From Blasia pusilla (Eukaryota; Marchantiophyta; Marchantiopsida; Blasiales), in contig CM114272.1 in assembly GCA_050084515.1 (NCBI GenBank), positions 55,056,001 through 55,120,000 on the forward strand: 64,000 nt of DNA, written 5' to 3'. The position numbers were made by a program, and so were the translations under genes. How positions within the stretch are numbered: position 1 is the first letter of the stretch; every line of letters begins with the position of its first letter. Below, one piece after another: positions 24,989-37,948 of this stretch. The notes beneath the pieces were generated by a model. The model ran no database searches. It saw nothing but the letters and a program-made list of their open reading frames with translations, and had not been told where the DNA came from.

Positions 24989-26537
24989 GTTAGGACTGTG
25001 GGAGCAGGAGTCCGTAGATCCTCGCGGCCACGATCCCCCATGTAGGGAATTCGGCTAATCATATGATGATTGAAATCATGGGAGTGAGTGAATGAGGATG
25101 CAACATTTAAAATATCAACAGTCTCACCCCACCAACGAGAAACAAGTAATGAGAACATGTCCACAGTCGCTCATTGCTCATTCATCCTCGGCTGCTTTCT
25201 TGTTGTGCAGATTTTCACACGACCCTGATGCTTCCCATTATTAAGGATAATTACGCTGGATTCGCTCAACGAGTTCGCGCCCACGACGCCGCCTAATCCA
25301 AACCGGTTATTTACTCATAAGTCCTCTGATTAGTAGGAGAAGTTCCCTTAATCACGCCCGCACCAAATCTCCAGCCGTAACTCTTCCTCGCGACGCTCCT
25401 TGGGCCATTAAATGGGGTTCGTTAGTGGTCACGATGGCCAAATGGACTGGGTCTGCATCTCTGCTTATCCGACGGCTCCCGCCCCGGCCTTGACCCATTA
25501 CCATGCGCAATATTCTAGAGACAAGAATAACATTAAAAGGACCCTAGCTGTCGGAGGCGACTTCCTCACCTTCACCCCAATGACTACCTTCAGATCATTA
25601 TTCACAGTATCATACGTGAATGAGTAATGACTACTTCCCACCCCATCTTTTCCTCATAAATACGGTCGTGCTGGAGCAGTCGTTTTGTTCCTTTCTCTCC
25701 CCCCCGGCACCCCTCATGACTGACAGTCGTCCTGACTAGCTAGCTATACGGCCCCTGCTGCCGATGATGACACACACTGACTGACGGCCTTCAAGTTGCT
25801 GCTCCCTTTGCTCGCTCGCTCTCGACGGACGGTAGTAGAGCCTCCCCGCAACCCGCGCTGCGTGTCGAGCGACAGAACGAAACTCCTGCAAACGGAAGAA
25901 TCGGGGACAAAGACAGCAACTCCAGGTCAGCAGCCTGGCTGGCTCGCTGGCGCTGCCCTGCGGGGAAGGAATCAAAAAACTTCATCATGAGCCTGTGGGC
26001 TTGTTTTCACTGGGCCTGTGCTTCCTCTTTTCATAGGGCTACTCAGATTGCATCCGCTGCACTCGAGAGATGAAGTGCGAAAAAAGGAAAAGAGGGGAGC
26101 ATGGCCTGCAGTATGGGAGGCAGTGCCTGCCGCCACACTGGACTGGACCGGACTGGAATCGTCGGGGTGCGGTTCCGGGTAGTCATCGAGTGAATATTTC
26201 TTCAAGAAAGGCCTGCGGATACTGCTGAATCCCTCAACCCGATACGCCAGCGGTCAGTCTGTGAGGCAGCCAGCCAGCCCAGGGGGAGGGACTGGAGAGG
26301 AGGGCATGATGGCCGCAAGTGGAGCGAGACTGTTTCCAAGACACACTAGAGTGGAGTGGGACGGGTGTGGCTCCGGTGACTGGTGTCCCAGGTAAGTGCG
26401 CGGGCGGACGGAAGATAATGGGCGACGCAGCCATGTCGGGCGCTGCGCCCTCGCCGGCCTGCAGTGCTACTGCCTGGCGTACTACGCAGCTCTTCAGCCA
26501 CTGCTCCTTCCCCCAAACCATAACTCCTTCACCGAAT

Positions 26538-26622
26538 CCCCCAGGCTACTTAAACCGAGCTGGGGCTTAAGTAGCCTGGGGGTTGGGTTGGGTTGGGTTG
26601 GGTCGGGTCGGGTTCGGGGTGC
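26538..26622. repeat. Perfect 16-bp inverted repeat followed by a GGGTT array
   Basis: CCCCCAGGCTACTTAA at 26,538-26,553 and its exact reverse complement at 26,567-26,582 are separated by 13 nt, a strong hairpin. The right arm runs into GGGTTGGGTTGGGTTGGGTT and GGGTC variants up to ~26,620, giving more than four closely spaced G3 tracts on the plus strand, a potential G-quadruplex. The GGGTT unit is not the usual plant telomere repeat TTTAGGG. No gene is recognised beside it. Confidence 0.9.
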
Positions 26623-29314
26623 GCTCATCTAACTGATTCACGGGACGCAGAACCCGGCCTTTTCCAAGCAGCGCTTAAGCGCGCACTACTATTTTAGAAT
26701 TTTTCCAGACCCGGGCAACTCTCGGAAGAGTCCAGCCGATATCATAAGAGAAGAGTAAATTGAGGTAGATGAACAGAAAGTTGGATCGGACGCGTGGGAA
26801 CTTCATGTGGAAATGCTGATTGTGTGAACTTGGATTGAGTGTGTGGGTAGGGAGCCGTGGGGCCAGTCACCATCAGAACCCGCCGCGGTGCGCACTGTTC
26901 GACTGAGGTGATCATGATTCGCTGTGACATGTACAGGCGCCCACAGCAACGCCATAGCAGTGAGCTCACTGGACGGGAGCCGAGGCATTCCCCGACTACA
27001 TTGGATTGAACGGGAAATCAAAGCGGTTGTGAATGAAATTCAATACTCTGTGCTTTTCCTTGTTGTTGGGCCCAGACGCAGGTTTAAGAGATTGACAGGT
27101 AGGTAGATGGCGGGAGTCGCTTATGATGAGGATCGCTTGCTTCGACACAGTAGTCTCTTTTTCGTTGTTGACCCGAACTATGTATTTAACTTACATACGT
27201 ACATGTCACGTATTTGGTCAGCATGGGGGGGGGCTACATGATGCGGCGATTCCTCACATGGGTCAACTTTATGACCCCATCGACGTCCCGAACGGCCCCC
27301 TCTTTAGCCATCCCGGCCTTTTATTTCTTTGTATTTTCTCCCGGGAAAAGCCAGACTATTTTGCTCCGGCGTAGGTAGAATCAGCCGTGGCGGTCGTAGA
27401 CCTCTTTATTGGGAGACATTTGCGGCTGGATAAGGAGGATTTTCTTCCCCAGATAGATCGACAGAGCTAGTTCTCGCTTTTCCCCAAACGGCTCACACTA
27501 ACGTGACTGCACTCCATCATTCACCTCCTGAATCTCACGAAAGCACAATCCTTACGTGTCTGGGAATCTAACCTACCGAACGGAACAGGTTCGCGAAACT
27601 AAATCATCTTGTCCAGGTGTGGATGTTACGGAATCGACGGAATCTCCGGAGATCTTCCCCCGCGCTGTAAAGGTTCCCCAGTAGAGTTTTTTGTCGAAAA
27701 AAGCACGCACAAATCTGGAGACTGTCATGAGTGCGTGAAAAGAAATCAATCAGTGTCAAACTTTCAAAGAGGCCCCCCCTCCCCCCACAACTTGTCAGGG
27801 CAGGCTGTTTTCCTTTTGTCTAGTTACCAGTACGAGCCTTAAATTGGGTTCCCAAAATAAAAGGGGACTACACTCGACATTGGTTACCACATGACCCCAT
27901 ACGGATCCATGCTTATAATAGACAGGAAAACGAATATCTTACTTATTGCGCTCACATTCTCCGTGTGGGGCACTGTGGGCTGTGGGCATCTGCGAAGACA
28001 AGTCAAAGTCTCCTGCGAACAGTCAAAGGGCCAAGGAACGCACAGTCTGCCAGTGGAGACTTGCGCTGCGCGGTCTCGATCGACTGCATGCAGCCCCGAG
28101 CCTCAGCTTCTTTGGATACGCGGTAGCTGGCTCCGTTCTCGGGTGTCCGTCCCGTCTGTCACCAGCGTCACGGTTCACGGAGCGGACAAGCCTTGGTTTC
28201 CACTCTCATCTGCGCCTTCACCTGGTTGTACCGCGCCACCGACGCGTCCGCTCTGTTCCTAAGACTCACTTCGCATCCACCTGTGACAACAAAATGGGCA
28301 CCGGCGGATGTCGCCGAGTCCTCCACTTTTCGCAGGGGAAAAAGCAAGGCTTCCTTTGACAACTTCCCCACAGGTGTTGACGTTCCTGGCGTTTCAGATT
28401 TCATGTGCAGCTATGCTTTCTTCCCCTTCCATAGATAGACGGACGCGCATCCGTCCTCCCCATACAGAGTCTGCATCAAGATTGAATGAAAGGAGATGCA
28501 TTTGCCATCCAAATGTACTATGTGCACTTGGATGAGGTACTATAGTACAAGCAAAGGAACAAATATGAAGTCATATAATTTGGCGGAAAACCGTCCTCTT
28601 CCAAGGACTGAGGGCGGATTCCCGAGAACAAAAAGAAACCAACGAAGAAGCGAACAATACACTACAGTGGCAGAGAGTCGGAGGTGGCAAAGACGGTAGA
28701 ACATTAGTTTTTTGGCCTCTCAAGGTAAAGTAGCCACAGTGTTGCGGATGTGCACATACCAATGATACCATCTCACCTAGATGCAGGGACAAGCTTGCTG
28801 CTCCAGATGGGTGCTAGGTACAAGCCAAGGCTCTTTCTAGAAACTATACATTGAAACTTGCCCTGCCCTGCACTGTCACTCTGCTCTGTTCTGCACTGCT
28901 CTGCCGGCCTAACCTGCCCTGACCTGGGACCTGATTCTACAAGAGGAAAGTAATAATAGAATAATCGGTGGTTTTATTTGAATTTGTGTGTCGGCACATC
29001 TCTTGGCCGTTTCATATTCACCGGGTCAAAGCTTGGTTTTTCCAAAGTTGAAAATAATCATTGCTCAGTAGAGATACCAGCAAGATCACCGGAGTCCATC
29101 CCATCCGTCGAGAGGCGAAGAGTGTTGCGCCAAGTCAAGGGAGCGTGAGACAGACGTCGGGAACTGGGCAGGAGAAGAGGAAGACTGGATGTGGAGGACG
29201 GTAGGGTGGAAGGGGTAGGCGAGCGGTGAAGTGAGAGGTGAGGTGAACGGGGAGAGTGCTGGAATGATGTTTTGTAATTACTTAATCTTCTACGTAAGAG
29301 AGGAGGTGAGAAAA

Positions 29315-29316
<2 letters not shown>

Positions 29317-29346
<30 letters not shown>
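29317..29346. repeat. (AT)15 microsatellite
   Basis: A pure AT dinucleotide run of about 30 bp in the GC-richer region. It produces an artificial Ile-Tyr stretch in the minus strand. Confidence 0.95.
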
Positions 29347-29348
<2 letters not shown>

Positions 29349-29446
29349 TCGCTCACTCAGTGAGTCAGTCGATGACCGGTTCACGTTTTCTTTGTTGACC
29401 GGAAAGCCGGCAAAAACTAGGGAAAATATGTGGTCGATAGGCTGGG

Positions 29447-29490
29447 ACGGGGATGGTTGGGGGAGGGGGAGGGGCAGGGGAAGGGGGAGT
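29447..29490. repeat. G-rich purine tract
   Basis: Closely spaced G4-G5 runs (GGGACGGGGATGGTTGGGGG, then GGGGGAGGGGCAGGGGAAG). A possible G-quadruplex on the plus strand. In the minus strand it reads as a Leu-Pro repeat, which I take as an artefact of composition. Confidence 0.7.
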
Positions 29491-32400
29491 TGAAGAGGTA
29501 TCATGGATATAACTGAGTTGAGGAGATCTTGCTGACGGTTTCTTGGAAAGCTGATCATAGAATGTTTCCTTTTTCGCGTGTGTTTTTATTGGATTTGGCA
29601 GGAATCCGGGATAAATTGCTTCTTTACTTGGGTTGGGAATCGGGGGACATTATACCTTTTTTTCTGGCAAATGATTTCTCACGGGACCCACAGAAGATAT
29701 GGATTCTGGGATTGAAATGATTTGAGATCGAGAGTCCTCTCCCTAGTTCTCTATAGTGGTGTTTCGCCGATTGACCCCCCGCAATAATATCTTGGGCGTA
29801 AATCCGTCGAGTAAATACCATGTCTATTCATCACACACATGGGGGGGGGGAAAAAAAAGCTAGTCCACCCAGCCTACTTTCAGCACATCATGATAGCCCT
29901 TTTGATAACCCCTTGTCACATGGCTCTCGACGAAAGTCCACCCATCAATGCATGTGGCAGATAATCTGTATGGTAAAGGTTTTGCTTATGTCATGTGCAT
30001 CTCATTTTCATGATTTGCAGCACTGGTGTAAACACCTCACACACATTGCCGCTGTAGAATACTAGTGGAGTAGGAGGAGGTTTAGGCAGGCAATAAGCAT
30101 GCAACCACACCGGTAAACATCACGCGATGCCGCCTCTTGGAAAATGAGACTAGGGTTCCAGCCACGAATGCATAGCTACCAGCGCATCCAACAAATTACC
30201 TAGGCGCTCGTGCGGTTGGGCACTGGTAGAGGTCCAATGACTCGAACACTACGTAGCTAGGCAATTCGTTCAGAAGACTAGTCGTGGGAAAATAATTAAC
30301 AAGTTCAACACTAGCATACACTTTTCTTGAAGAGCCGTCTACTGTACACGAAAACTACTTTCAAACACGTTGAATAGACGGGGTGATCTCACACCGCACA
30401 CCGCCATAGTTTGGACAAATGGCGAAGGATGGACCCTAAACCCTTGGTTGCGGCCCGCGAGTAAAGTCTTCGTCGATGATTTAGAGAACGTGGTACCACA
30501 AGGGCGGAATCAGCACTTGACGAATCGCACAAGAATAGAATAGAAATAGGGAGGTCTGTACGGGTCAAGGACGCGGGAATATTCGCTTGTTTCTGGGGCT
30601 GTGCCGAGCGGCCTATCCGATCTCACCCTGCCGATCATGATGGTTTCCTTGCGTTGAAAGCGAAGAATTTGTCCATACGATTTGTTGTGGTGACAGACTG
30701 AAGGACTTATTGACTGCATTATAACGGTTGGCTGCACCTGTATGTGACACTACCACTTAGAGTACTGGGGGTTACTTCTCTAGGAAAAAAATGGCAATTA
30801 TGGAGTGAAACATGCCTAGACTGGAGCGGAGTAGGTCTGACAAATTGTTACCGATAAGAATTAACTTATGCTGAGCCCTTCTCGAAACAGTAATCCCATA
30901 GCGCAAAAATTCCTTCCATGTTGTGTCGAGTATGGAATGCTTTACTATTCCCCGAGTATCGGTGAACATGCGGCAGAGGCAGTCGTCGTCTTCAGTAAAG
31001 TTCTATCACAAACCAATGACTTGTAAGAATCTCCCCGCCATCCCTACTCGATGAGCCTCATCTGGGCCCTCGGTGTGGAATGGGATGCGACAGAGGCGAC
31101 GAAGAAATTCCGGGACCAATGGTACGACTTGCAAACAACCCGGAGAGCGTATGGGAGTGAAAAGGAGAAAAGGAATGAAAAGGTTTCTAGGTTTGTACGA
31201 TGATCTATGTATAGGAAATGCTTCAACAGCCATATCGGAGCATCATTCCAAGTCAAGGGGATGGACAATTGGAATCATCCTATCGGGGCGGGTCCCGGAG
31301 AGGTGAAAGGGTCGGTGGAGGACGGGGAAGGGGCGAACTAAATCACCAATCATGCCATGCAAACCCCAGTCTCCAGAGAAGCCACTGTAGGGAAGATTCT
31401 CTGGCATCAATGCTCCATCATTCCTGAGTACAAACTGTAGTAACTTGTGATAACTGCTGCACATTAAATCTCCCGGAATGGTATTTCCACGATCCTCTTT
31501 CCCGGTGTGGTTGGGACGCTTAACGGCGTAATCGTCAACGGACTGAATTCAAGTCAAAACACACTACTACTACGGCCAAATTTGCAAGCCCCACTTGCAG
31601 ACGTATTCCCTTTCTCGAGCAGGTGCATATGGACCTAAATATAGCTTCTTCACGAGCCCGAATCTGCCGGCGCTCCAACGAAATTGTTAAGGCCCTTGGG
31701 CAGTGTTTATTGCTCGGCACTAAAACCCAGATTCGTAACGTATCCCGACTCCAGAGTGCAGATGGAGAGAAGCGCCACCAAAGACGTGACATCCCGACAA
31801 CTATCACCCAAAGCCCTGACCCGTCTCAGAATATTTCTCTCTCCCTCTCTCTCTCTTACGGGGATGTCCGTATCTCTTTTGTAACCGAGGTCTTAGCCTC
31901 CCCACCAACTCCTGCGTTGCGCCGGACTCCGTCCTCGGCGAAGTGAGTACAGAAAGAGCACAGTGATATGATGAGTACACCCTCCCCGAAATCGCACCAG
32001 CCCATGCATCGGAGCATCATTAGCATGAAATAACGACCCAACTTCATTTATTTCTTATCATTACGCATCAACGTAGGTTTCGCCAGAAACGAGGCAGCCA
32101 GACAGAACGCACCTTATACTCCCCCTTGGGGAGGCCCCCTTCTGTCTTTTCGGGGTCGGTTTTGGCCTTGGGTTTTTTGTTTTTTTTTCCTCTGTATGCC
32201 CTCTCGTTTGTATCCTACGGGTTTCCCCTCCAATTTTCTATTTAAGTTTTATATTTTCTTCTTCTCCGCCCCCTTCCTTTTCCCATCGGAAGAGAGACTT
32301 CACCGAATAAACACTGAGCGTCCCCACGTTACACCACCATCACATCACAACTAGGGAAATACGAAACACGAGAATAAGGCGGAAACTCTTCGTAATAGTG

Positions 32401-34263
32401 GCGATCCAACTTCGGAAGAAGCTTTCCAGGCAGATCTACAAATTTGTCCGAGTATCGAAACTGAAAAACTCATCTCCTTCCTTCGACTTCCCCCAAAATA
32501 GAACATTTCCCCATTTCTTTCCCCCAGGGAAAAACCGATGCGTCAAAAACACGTCCGGAAACCGCCCCCCCCCCAACCCTCCACCCTCCGAGTCGCGGAT
32601 TTTTCTGTACCTAGGTACCGCATTAGCCAACGGTTTGAGGCAGGAAAAACATCTCATCAAACGTTGGGGCAAATTAAAAACACATCCCCCTATATCGGGT
32701 GATTTCTCCATAAATTCCTTTGGCGCACATAGAGAGAGGGCGGTGGGAGGAATCGATGTAGCACACTTTTACTAAAATTAGAATCCAAATATAGTTCGAG
32801 GTGGATCGAAAAGACCGCTAAATACTAAATAATAATGTTTCGTGCCGGGACCTGCCGGGACCGTGTGACAGTGGGCGTACGATAGAAAGAACGAACCGTA
32901 TGTGGTGGGAAACCGTGGGATAGTCACTGCTGCGGTCGGTCAGACACACTGACCGAAGAGCAGACACGAGAAAAAAGACGGGAGGAAAAGAGCCGCAATG
33001 CGACGCTGCAGCGCGATCGACGGTGGCGCAATGTGCCCCGACTTGGAACTGTGCGTCTACTACCATGGCACAGTACAGTCGCAGGTATGCACAAGCGGAG
33101 TGACGTTGACAATCAGACCCATGATCATCCGCGCGATGGGTATGATGCATATTGTCGGCCATGGTAACATGGGCTCTCTGGCCCATCACGTGGCCATATG
33201 CTCGCGGGACAGGGGCGTGGATTGGGTGGGCCATTTAGCGGAAACGAGACTGAGCCTTTAGACCGTCCGTCGGCTGTTGTACGCGCGGAGGACCGGCGAG
33301 GTACCAACAAAGCGAGGGGTCGAAGGAACAACATTATCCTTCGGAAGGAGAACGGGCAAGCAAGGAATCCCGTGCGGCCCAGAAACGGAGGCCCACCACC
33401 AACCTTTATGCCGCTGCCGTAGCAATCGCGAATTATTTGCCAGGGACGCAGCTGCGCGCCGGCCTGCATGCTGGTGTGTGTCCCGTCTACAGATGGAAGA
33501 GCTCCTCATTCCGTCCGCTTCCCCGTCCAATTGTGAACGGAGACCTCCATCGAATATTCCGCTCTTGTCCTGAGGCGTCCTTCCGTTTTCCTTGCGGCGC
33601 ACGGCACGCGGACTGCTTCCTTCGCCGTCATTGGGACTACTGTGGTAACTACCACCACTGGCAGCGGCTCCAGGCGGCGAGAGAACGAAAGAAGAGAGAA
33701 TGGTCTTCATTCGCACCCCCCTAGATATCATAATGATCATCATCTACCGATGATAATTGCCTTGTGCATCTCCGGCCCAATCACAAGGCCGGGAACTGCT
33801 CCACCCACAGACCAATAAAGCCCTCGCTTCATGCCCCTATGAACCCAAGAGATAATGATGATGCAATGCATTCAGTAGCTTTACCGGTACATACTTTGTT
33901 CGCTCCTAGAGTCCTAGCGTTCTGCCCGCCCCTGTTACACCCCCCTCCTGTACACACGTCGTGGAGGAAAAGATTGGCCGTTACAGTACGCTGTGGTCGG
34001 GTCGGATACTCCAGAGCCAGCCACCCCCACGAGGAGGGAGGTGTCTCCTGGTCCCACGACCTTCTTTTATCCATGCACTCTCTGCTTTCTTCAGTCATCT
34101 TTATTTTTGCCCACCAATCATACAACAACCGAGCTACTACTATCCCGCACAGAGATCGCTCATCCGCCACAGCCGTTTTGACACCGGACGCCCGAACTCG
34201 TCCCAAGGTACGAAAGACTTTTCTTATGATTTGCAATCAATCTACCCTCCTCTGCCCTTTTCG

Positions 34264-34909
34264 CTAGTTTTCATGATAACCAGTAGGGCTTGTTCGCGTG
34301 AAACCCCACTCGCAGGGAAAAAGTATGTGTCCGCTCGCGGACGCTCCATCTGTTTGACGTTGTGGCGGGTCGTGACATCACTGTAGCGGGTTCAGACAAT
34401 TTCCTCTTACTTCGCTTTTTACTCTCTGCTATCCGATTTCCCGACGGAAATTCCAGGCGCGGTTTTCTGCACGATATTACCAATTTTATTTTACTTCTTT
34501 CAAGAAACAAGTCTTGTAATGGCATGCTCTTCCTATTACTCATGCCAAGATCGGGAATGTTCCCTTCCTACGAATTTAAATTACCTTCAATAATTATTTT
34601 ACATGCTATTTTTTATTAATTTTGAACGATTTTATTGGTTCATAAATGAATCATCTTATTAGTTGATAATTAGTTGAAAATGTCAAGTGTCAAAAAGGAG
34701 GGGTGTTTGCAAAATGGAAGTGCCCTCTCCTATAATAATAGAGATTTCAAGTAATGTCTTTTATCATTTTAAAACATCATGCACCGTCTCATGTGAATGT
34801 CAAGCTACCCCCACTCCATCCATTTAAGCCTCCTTCACAAGGAGGCCATACTAGTTGTTTGTAATGTCATATCTCTCTTGGAAGTCTTCCAAATCATTGA
34901 AGAATGCTA
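34264..34909 (+). repeat. Left copy of a ~640-bp direct repeat flanking the Helitron helicase
   Basis: Starts CTAGTTTTCATGATAACC and continues through GGGCTTGTT, TGTGGCGGGT, TTTTTACTCTCTGCTATCCG, CGGAAATTCCAG, TTACCAATTTTATTTTA, TAATAGAGATTTCAAG and AAGCCTCCTTCACAAG to AAGAATGCTA. All of these recur in order at 37,944-38,583, with scattered substitutions and indels. No protein domain. I read it as the 5' non-coding part of a Helitron family. The sequence to its left lacks the hairpin that precedes the right copy. Confidence 0.85.
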
Positions 34910-35159
34910 ATCGTGTCTAGTATCGACATTTTTCTTACTTCCAGTCATCATTCAAGTTGTCAAAAGATAACGATACCACAAGTGCAATGGATGTTATTGA
35001 TGAGACATCGTCATATCTGGATGCGAGGTATGCTCCTCCTAAATAAAAGAGCTCTCCCATAATATTTTCTTTCTTGACTTCAATTTGGAAATTATACGTG
35101 AATGCTAATCTATCTTTTATTATAGATATATATATCCTCATCAGAGGCATGTTGGCGAA

Positions 35160-37830
35160 TCTTCAAGTTGAGTCTACATGCAAAATATCCAAGTATTGTA
35201 CCATTAGCAGTTCATCTTTTGGAGCGACAAATAGTTTACTTCAATGATATTGATGCTCCTCGAGATATTTTGCAAAACAATCGAGAGACGACCCTTACAC
35301 CATGGTTTGCAACAAATCTATTGGACTCTACTGCTCGACAAAATCTACATATTGATTTTCCATCATGTTATCGTTGGAGTAATAAGAGATGGATTCAAAG
35401 GGTACATAGAAGAAGTGGTTGTGGTCTTCCTCTTGGCCACTTATACCTTATTCATCCAAGTAAATATTTATGACATAATTCATTATTTTTGGATGCTTAC
35501 AACTTTCTGCTTTTACAAACCGTATTTTAAAGTAAGGAAAGAATTATGGAATTCTGGAATTTGGGATTCTTTATTGGTGAAGGAGAATGTCATTCATTGA
35601 GATTACTCCTCTACCATCTTCGAGCTGCAACTACATACGAATGCTTGAGAACTTTAGGTGGAATAGTATGTCCAACATTTAAGAAGGCCGCTATCCAATT
35701 GGGACTTCTTAAGGATAATAGGGAAGTGTTCTCTCGCTTTGATCCGTACGACTTGTTCACTTTAACGTCTATCCGAAATCATTTTAGTTTACAACACAAT
35801 TGCTCAATCGGCCTCACTATGGAGTAAATTTTGGATCCACTTATTGAGGATCTCTTATATGAAGGATGATAGGTAATAGTCCATTGGTGTCACTTCTAAC
35901 ATAATTTCTCAATTTCTTATAGCATATTCTATTTATCATCAAACAAACTAATTGTGAGGTAAAAATTTTTTGGGAATATTCCATTGCAAAAATAAGAATT
36001 CCTAATCTTACCGTTGATGATTCTATCATTGAATATGCGTTGTTGGAAATCCATTGTTATTTGCAAGATCAAGGAAAGAGGTTGTCTGATTTTTCCACAC
36101 ATGCCTCAAGCTAACTTCATGCACATTTACATCTAGACGAACCAAAGTTATCGTATGATATTGAAGAATTATTTCAAAAAGTGCAAATGGGAGAAGCGTG
36201 TTTGAATAAATGACAACATGTTATTTGGGATGCTATATATGATGAGCTTGATCAAATCTGCTTGAATGCTCCACGATCTCCAAAAATATTTTTCATAGGT
36301 GGTCCAAGTGGAACATATGAGACATTCTTATACGATCTCCTCCTTGCAAGTATGCAAAGTGCAAGGGATATAGCTTTGGTTGTGGCATCATCCAGAATAG
36401 CTACGCTACTGTTAGATGGGGAAAGTACTAGATATTTACGCTTCAAGATTCCAATCAATCTTCATGAGTCTCAGAGCTCTACATGCAAGTAAGCACCTTT
36501 TGCACTTAAAACCCCATTTTCTCAATAAATTATATAAAAGGCTTCCATAGATGAAGAATTCAAATTTACTTTCACTGAGATATGTTATTTGAAATTTATT
36601 GGTCAATAGTCCAAGAGCGCGCTTAATTCAAGCTGCAATGGTATTATATGGTATGAAACACCTATGAGTCATTGCTACGCATTTGAGACAGTGAATCACA
36701 CTTTTCAAGATATTATGGAGGTGGTCTTTCTTGAATTATAGCATGTACAATTTGGCGGAAAACTTAATATATTTGGTGGTGACTTTTGTCAATTATTCCC
36801 CATTGTTCGTCATGGGGATTGTCCGCAAATTATCCAAGCACCTATAAAGAGACCATCTCTATGGTCTTCTGTAAAAGTGATGAAGTTAACGAAAAACATA
36901 TGCATGCGAGTACAAATGTTAGAAGCTCATTTTCGTGGTGGCCAACAAGATTTTGCTGATTGGTCATTGGAGGTGGGAGAGGGTCGTGTACATTTGGACC
37001 CTCATTTCGGAGATGACTTCATACAATTTATCATTGAGAATGGTTACTAAAGGTAAAGATGTTTGCGATCTTATTAATACCATCTATGGAAGTTTGCTTA
37101 GCCAATTCCATAATATCGACTTCTTAAGAAATACGGCTATTCTAACAAGAAACATGGATGTTGATGATATAAATGCATATATCATATCTCAATTTCATGG
37201 AGAGGTAATAGTTAATTTACACTTATCTTTTCTAATTCCCATGAATTCATCAATTATTAAATAAAATTTTCTTCTTAGTCTTCCCATAACATTCTCTTTT
37301 ATTGTTTAGAGGAGCATATATACCTCCACTTTGACTCTATTCCAAACAAGGGGATTACTCATATATATCCCACATAATTTTTGAATACTTACTTACCTTC
37401 TAGACTATCTCCACATCATTTGTGTTTGAAGATTTGTGTACCAATCATGCTATTACGAAAAGGGTCACAAGAACAAGCGCAGGAGACTAGATTGGTGATT
37501 CGTGGATTTGTGCAACATTCCATAGATGTTGAAATCATCACAGGGAAGAATATTGGAGAGCAAGTTTTTATTCCACGTATCCCATTGATTGCATCTTACT
37601 CTGGTTTGCCATTTGATCTATGTAGATTTCAATTTCCTATTCGTCCAACTTTTGCTATGATTATTAATAAGTCTCAAGGTGGAACTCTCCAAACTGTTGG
37701 AATCTACTTGCCTACTCTAGTTTTCTCTCATGGTCAATTATATATAGCATTTTTTGAGTAGGGAAGATAAGTTCCATCCACGTAACATTTGGTAACGAGG
37801 AACATTCAAATAAGGAAGATCACTACACGC
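35160..37830 (+). pseudogene. Helitron-type PIF1-like helicase, C-terminal part, degenerate
   Basis: Plus-strand pieces occur in the order of the C-terminal half of Helitron transposases. 35,175-35,460: VPLAVHLLERQIVYFND, then PWFATN. 35,546-35,825: LRLLLYHLRAATTYECLRTL, then IVCPTFKKAAIQLGLLKDNR. 36,262-36,490: helicase motif I as FFIGGPSGTYETFLYDLLLA, then RFKIPINLHES. 36,755-36,900: GGDFCQLFPIVRHGD. 37,390-37,760: VPIMLLRKG, RLVIRGF, EIITGKNIG, FAMIINKSQGGTLQTVGIYL. In motif I the expected GTGKT reads GTYET, so the catalytic lysine is lost, and the final arginine motif (VALSR) reads IAFFE. Stops and frameshifts are common. No Rep/HUH domain is seen upstream. This is a dead helicase fragment. 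Confidence 0.9.
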
Positions 37831-37920
37831 AAAATATAGTGTATAAGGAAATCCTTGGTTGAAATGAAATATTCATATTCATTTTACCAACACATACTTG
37901 CATATTATTCATTCATGTAC

Positions 37921-37948
37921 AAGTGCATTTCACGTGCATCTTACTAGT
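37921..37948 (+). mobile_element. Putative Helitron 3' terminus (hairpin plus CTAG|T)
   Basis: AAGTGCA, then TTTCACG, then TGCATCTT can fold into a short stem with one unpaired base, followed by ACTAG and T at 37,943-37,948. Plant Helitrons end in a short hairpin a few bases before CTRR and insert between A and T. The position, just past the helicase stop-rich end, fits. The stem is short, so this is probable rather than certain. Confidence 0.55.

Larger units (their letters stand above)
23641..34263. other. 10.6-kb GC-richer region with no recognisable gene
   Basis: Composition resembles the HD-Zip gene neighbourhood rather than the transposon blocks, yet no frame on either strand encodes a domain I recognise and I found no convincing spliced gene. 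Open frames of up to about 170 codons are arginine-, serine- or proline-rich shadows in GC-rich DNA. It could hold promoters, non-coding RNA genes or decayed genes. Structured sequences inside it are listed separately. Confidence 0.4.

Noticed and set aside
29058-29558. A 166-codon minus-strand frame with Pro-Leu and Ile-Tyr runs
   Set aside because: The runs are translations of the (AT)n and G-rich tracts; the remainder is low-complexity.
31950-31975. Similarity to a miR529/miR156-type purine-rich miRNA word
   Set aside because: Only about a dozen bases resemble it, with no matching arm nearby to form a precursor hairpin.
33829-34267. Overlapping plus and minus frames of 135-167 codons
   Set aside because: Mutual shadows in GC-rich DNA, with no recognisable motif and no consistent coding bias.
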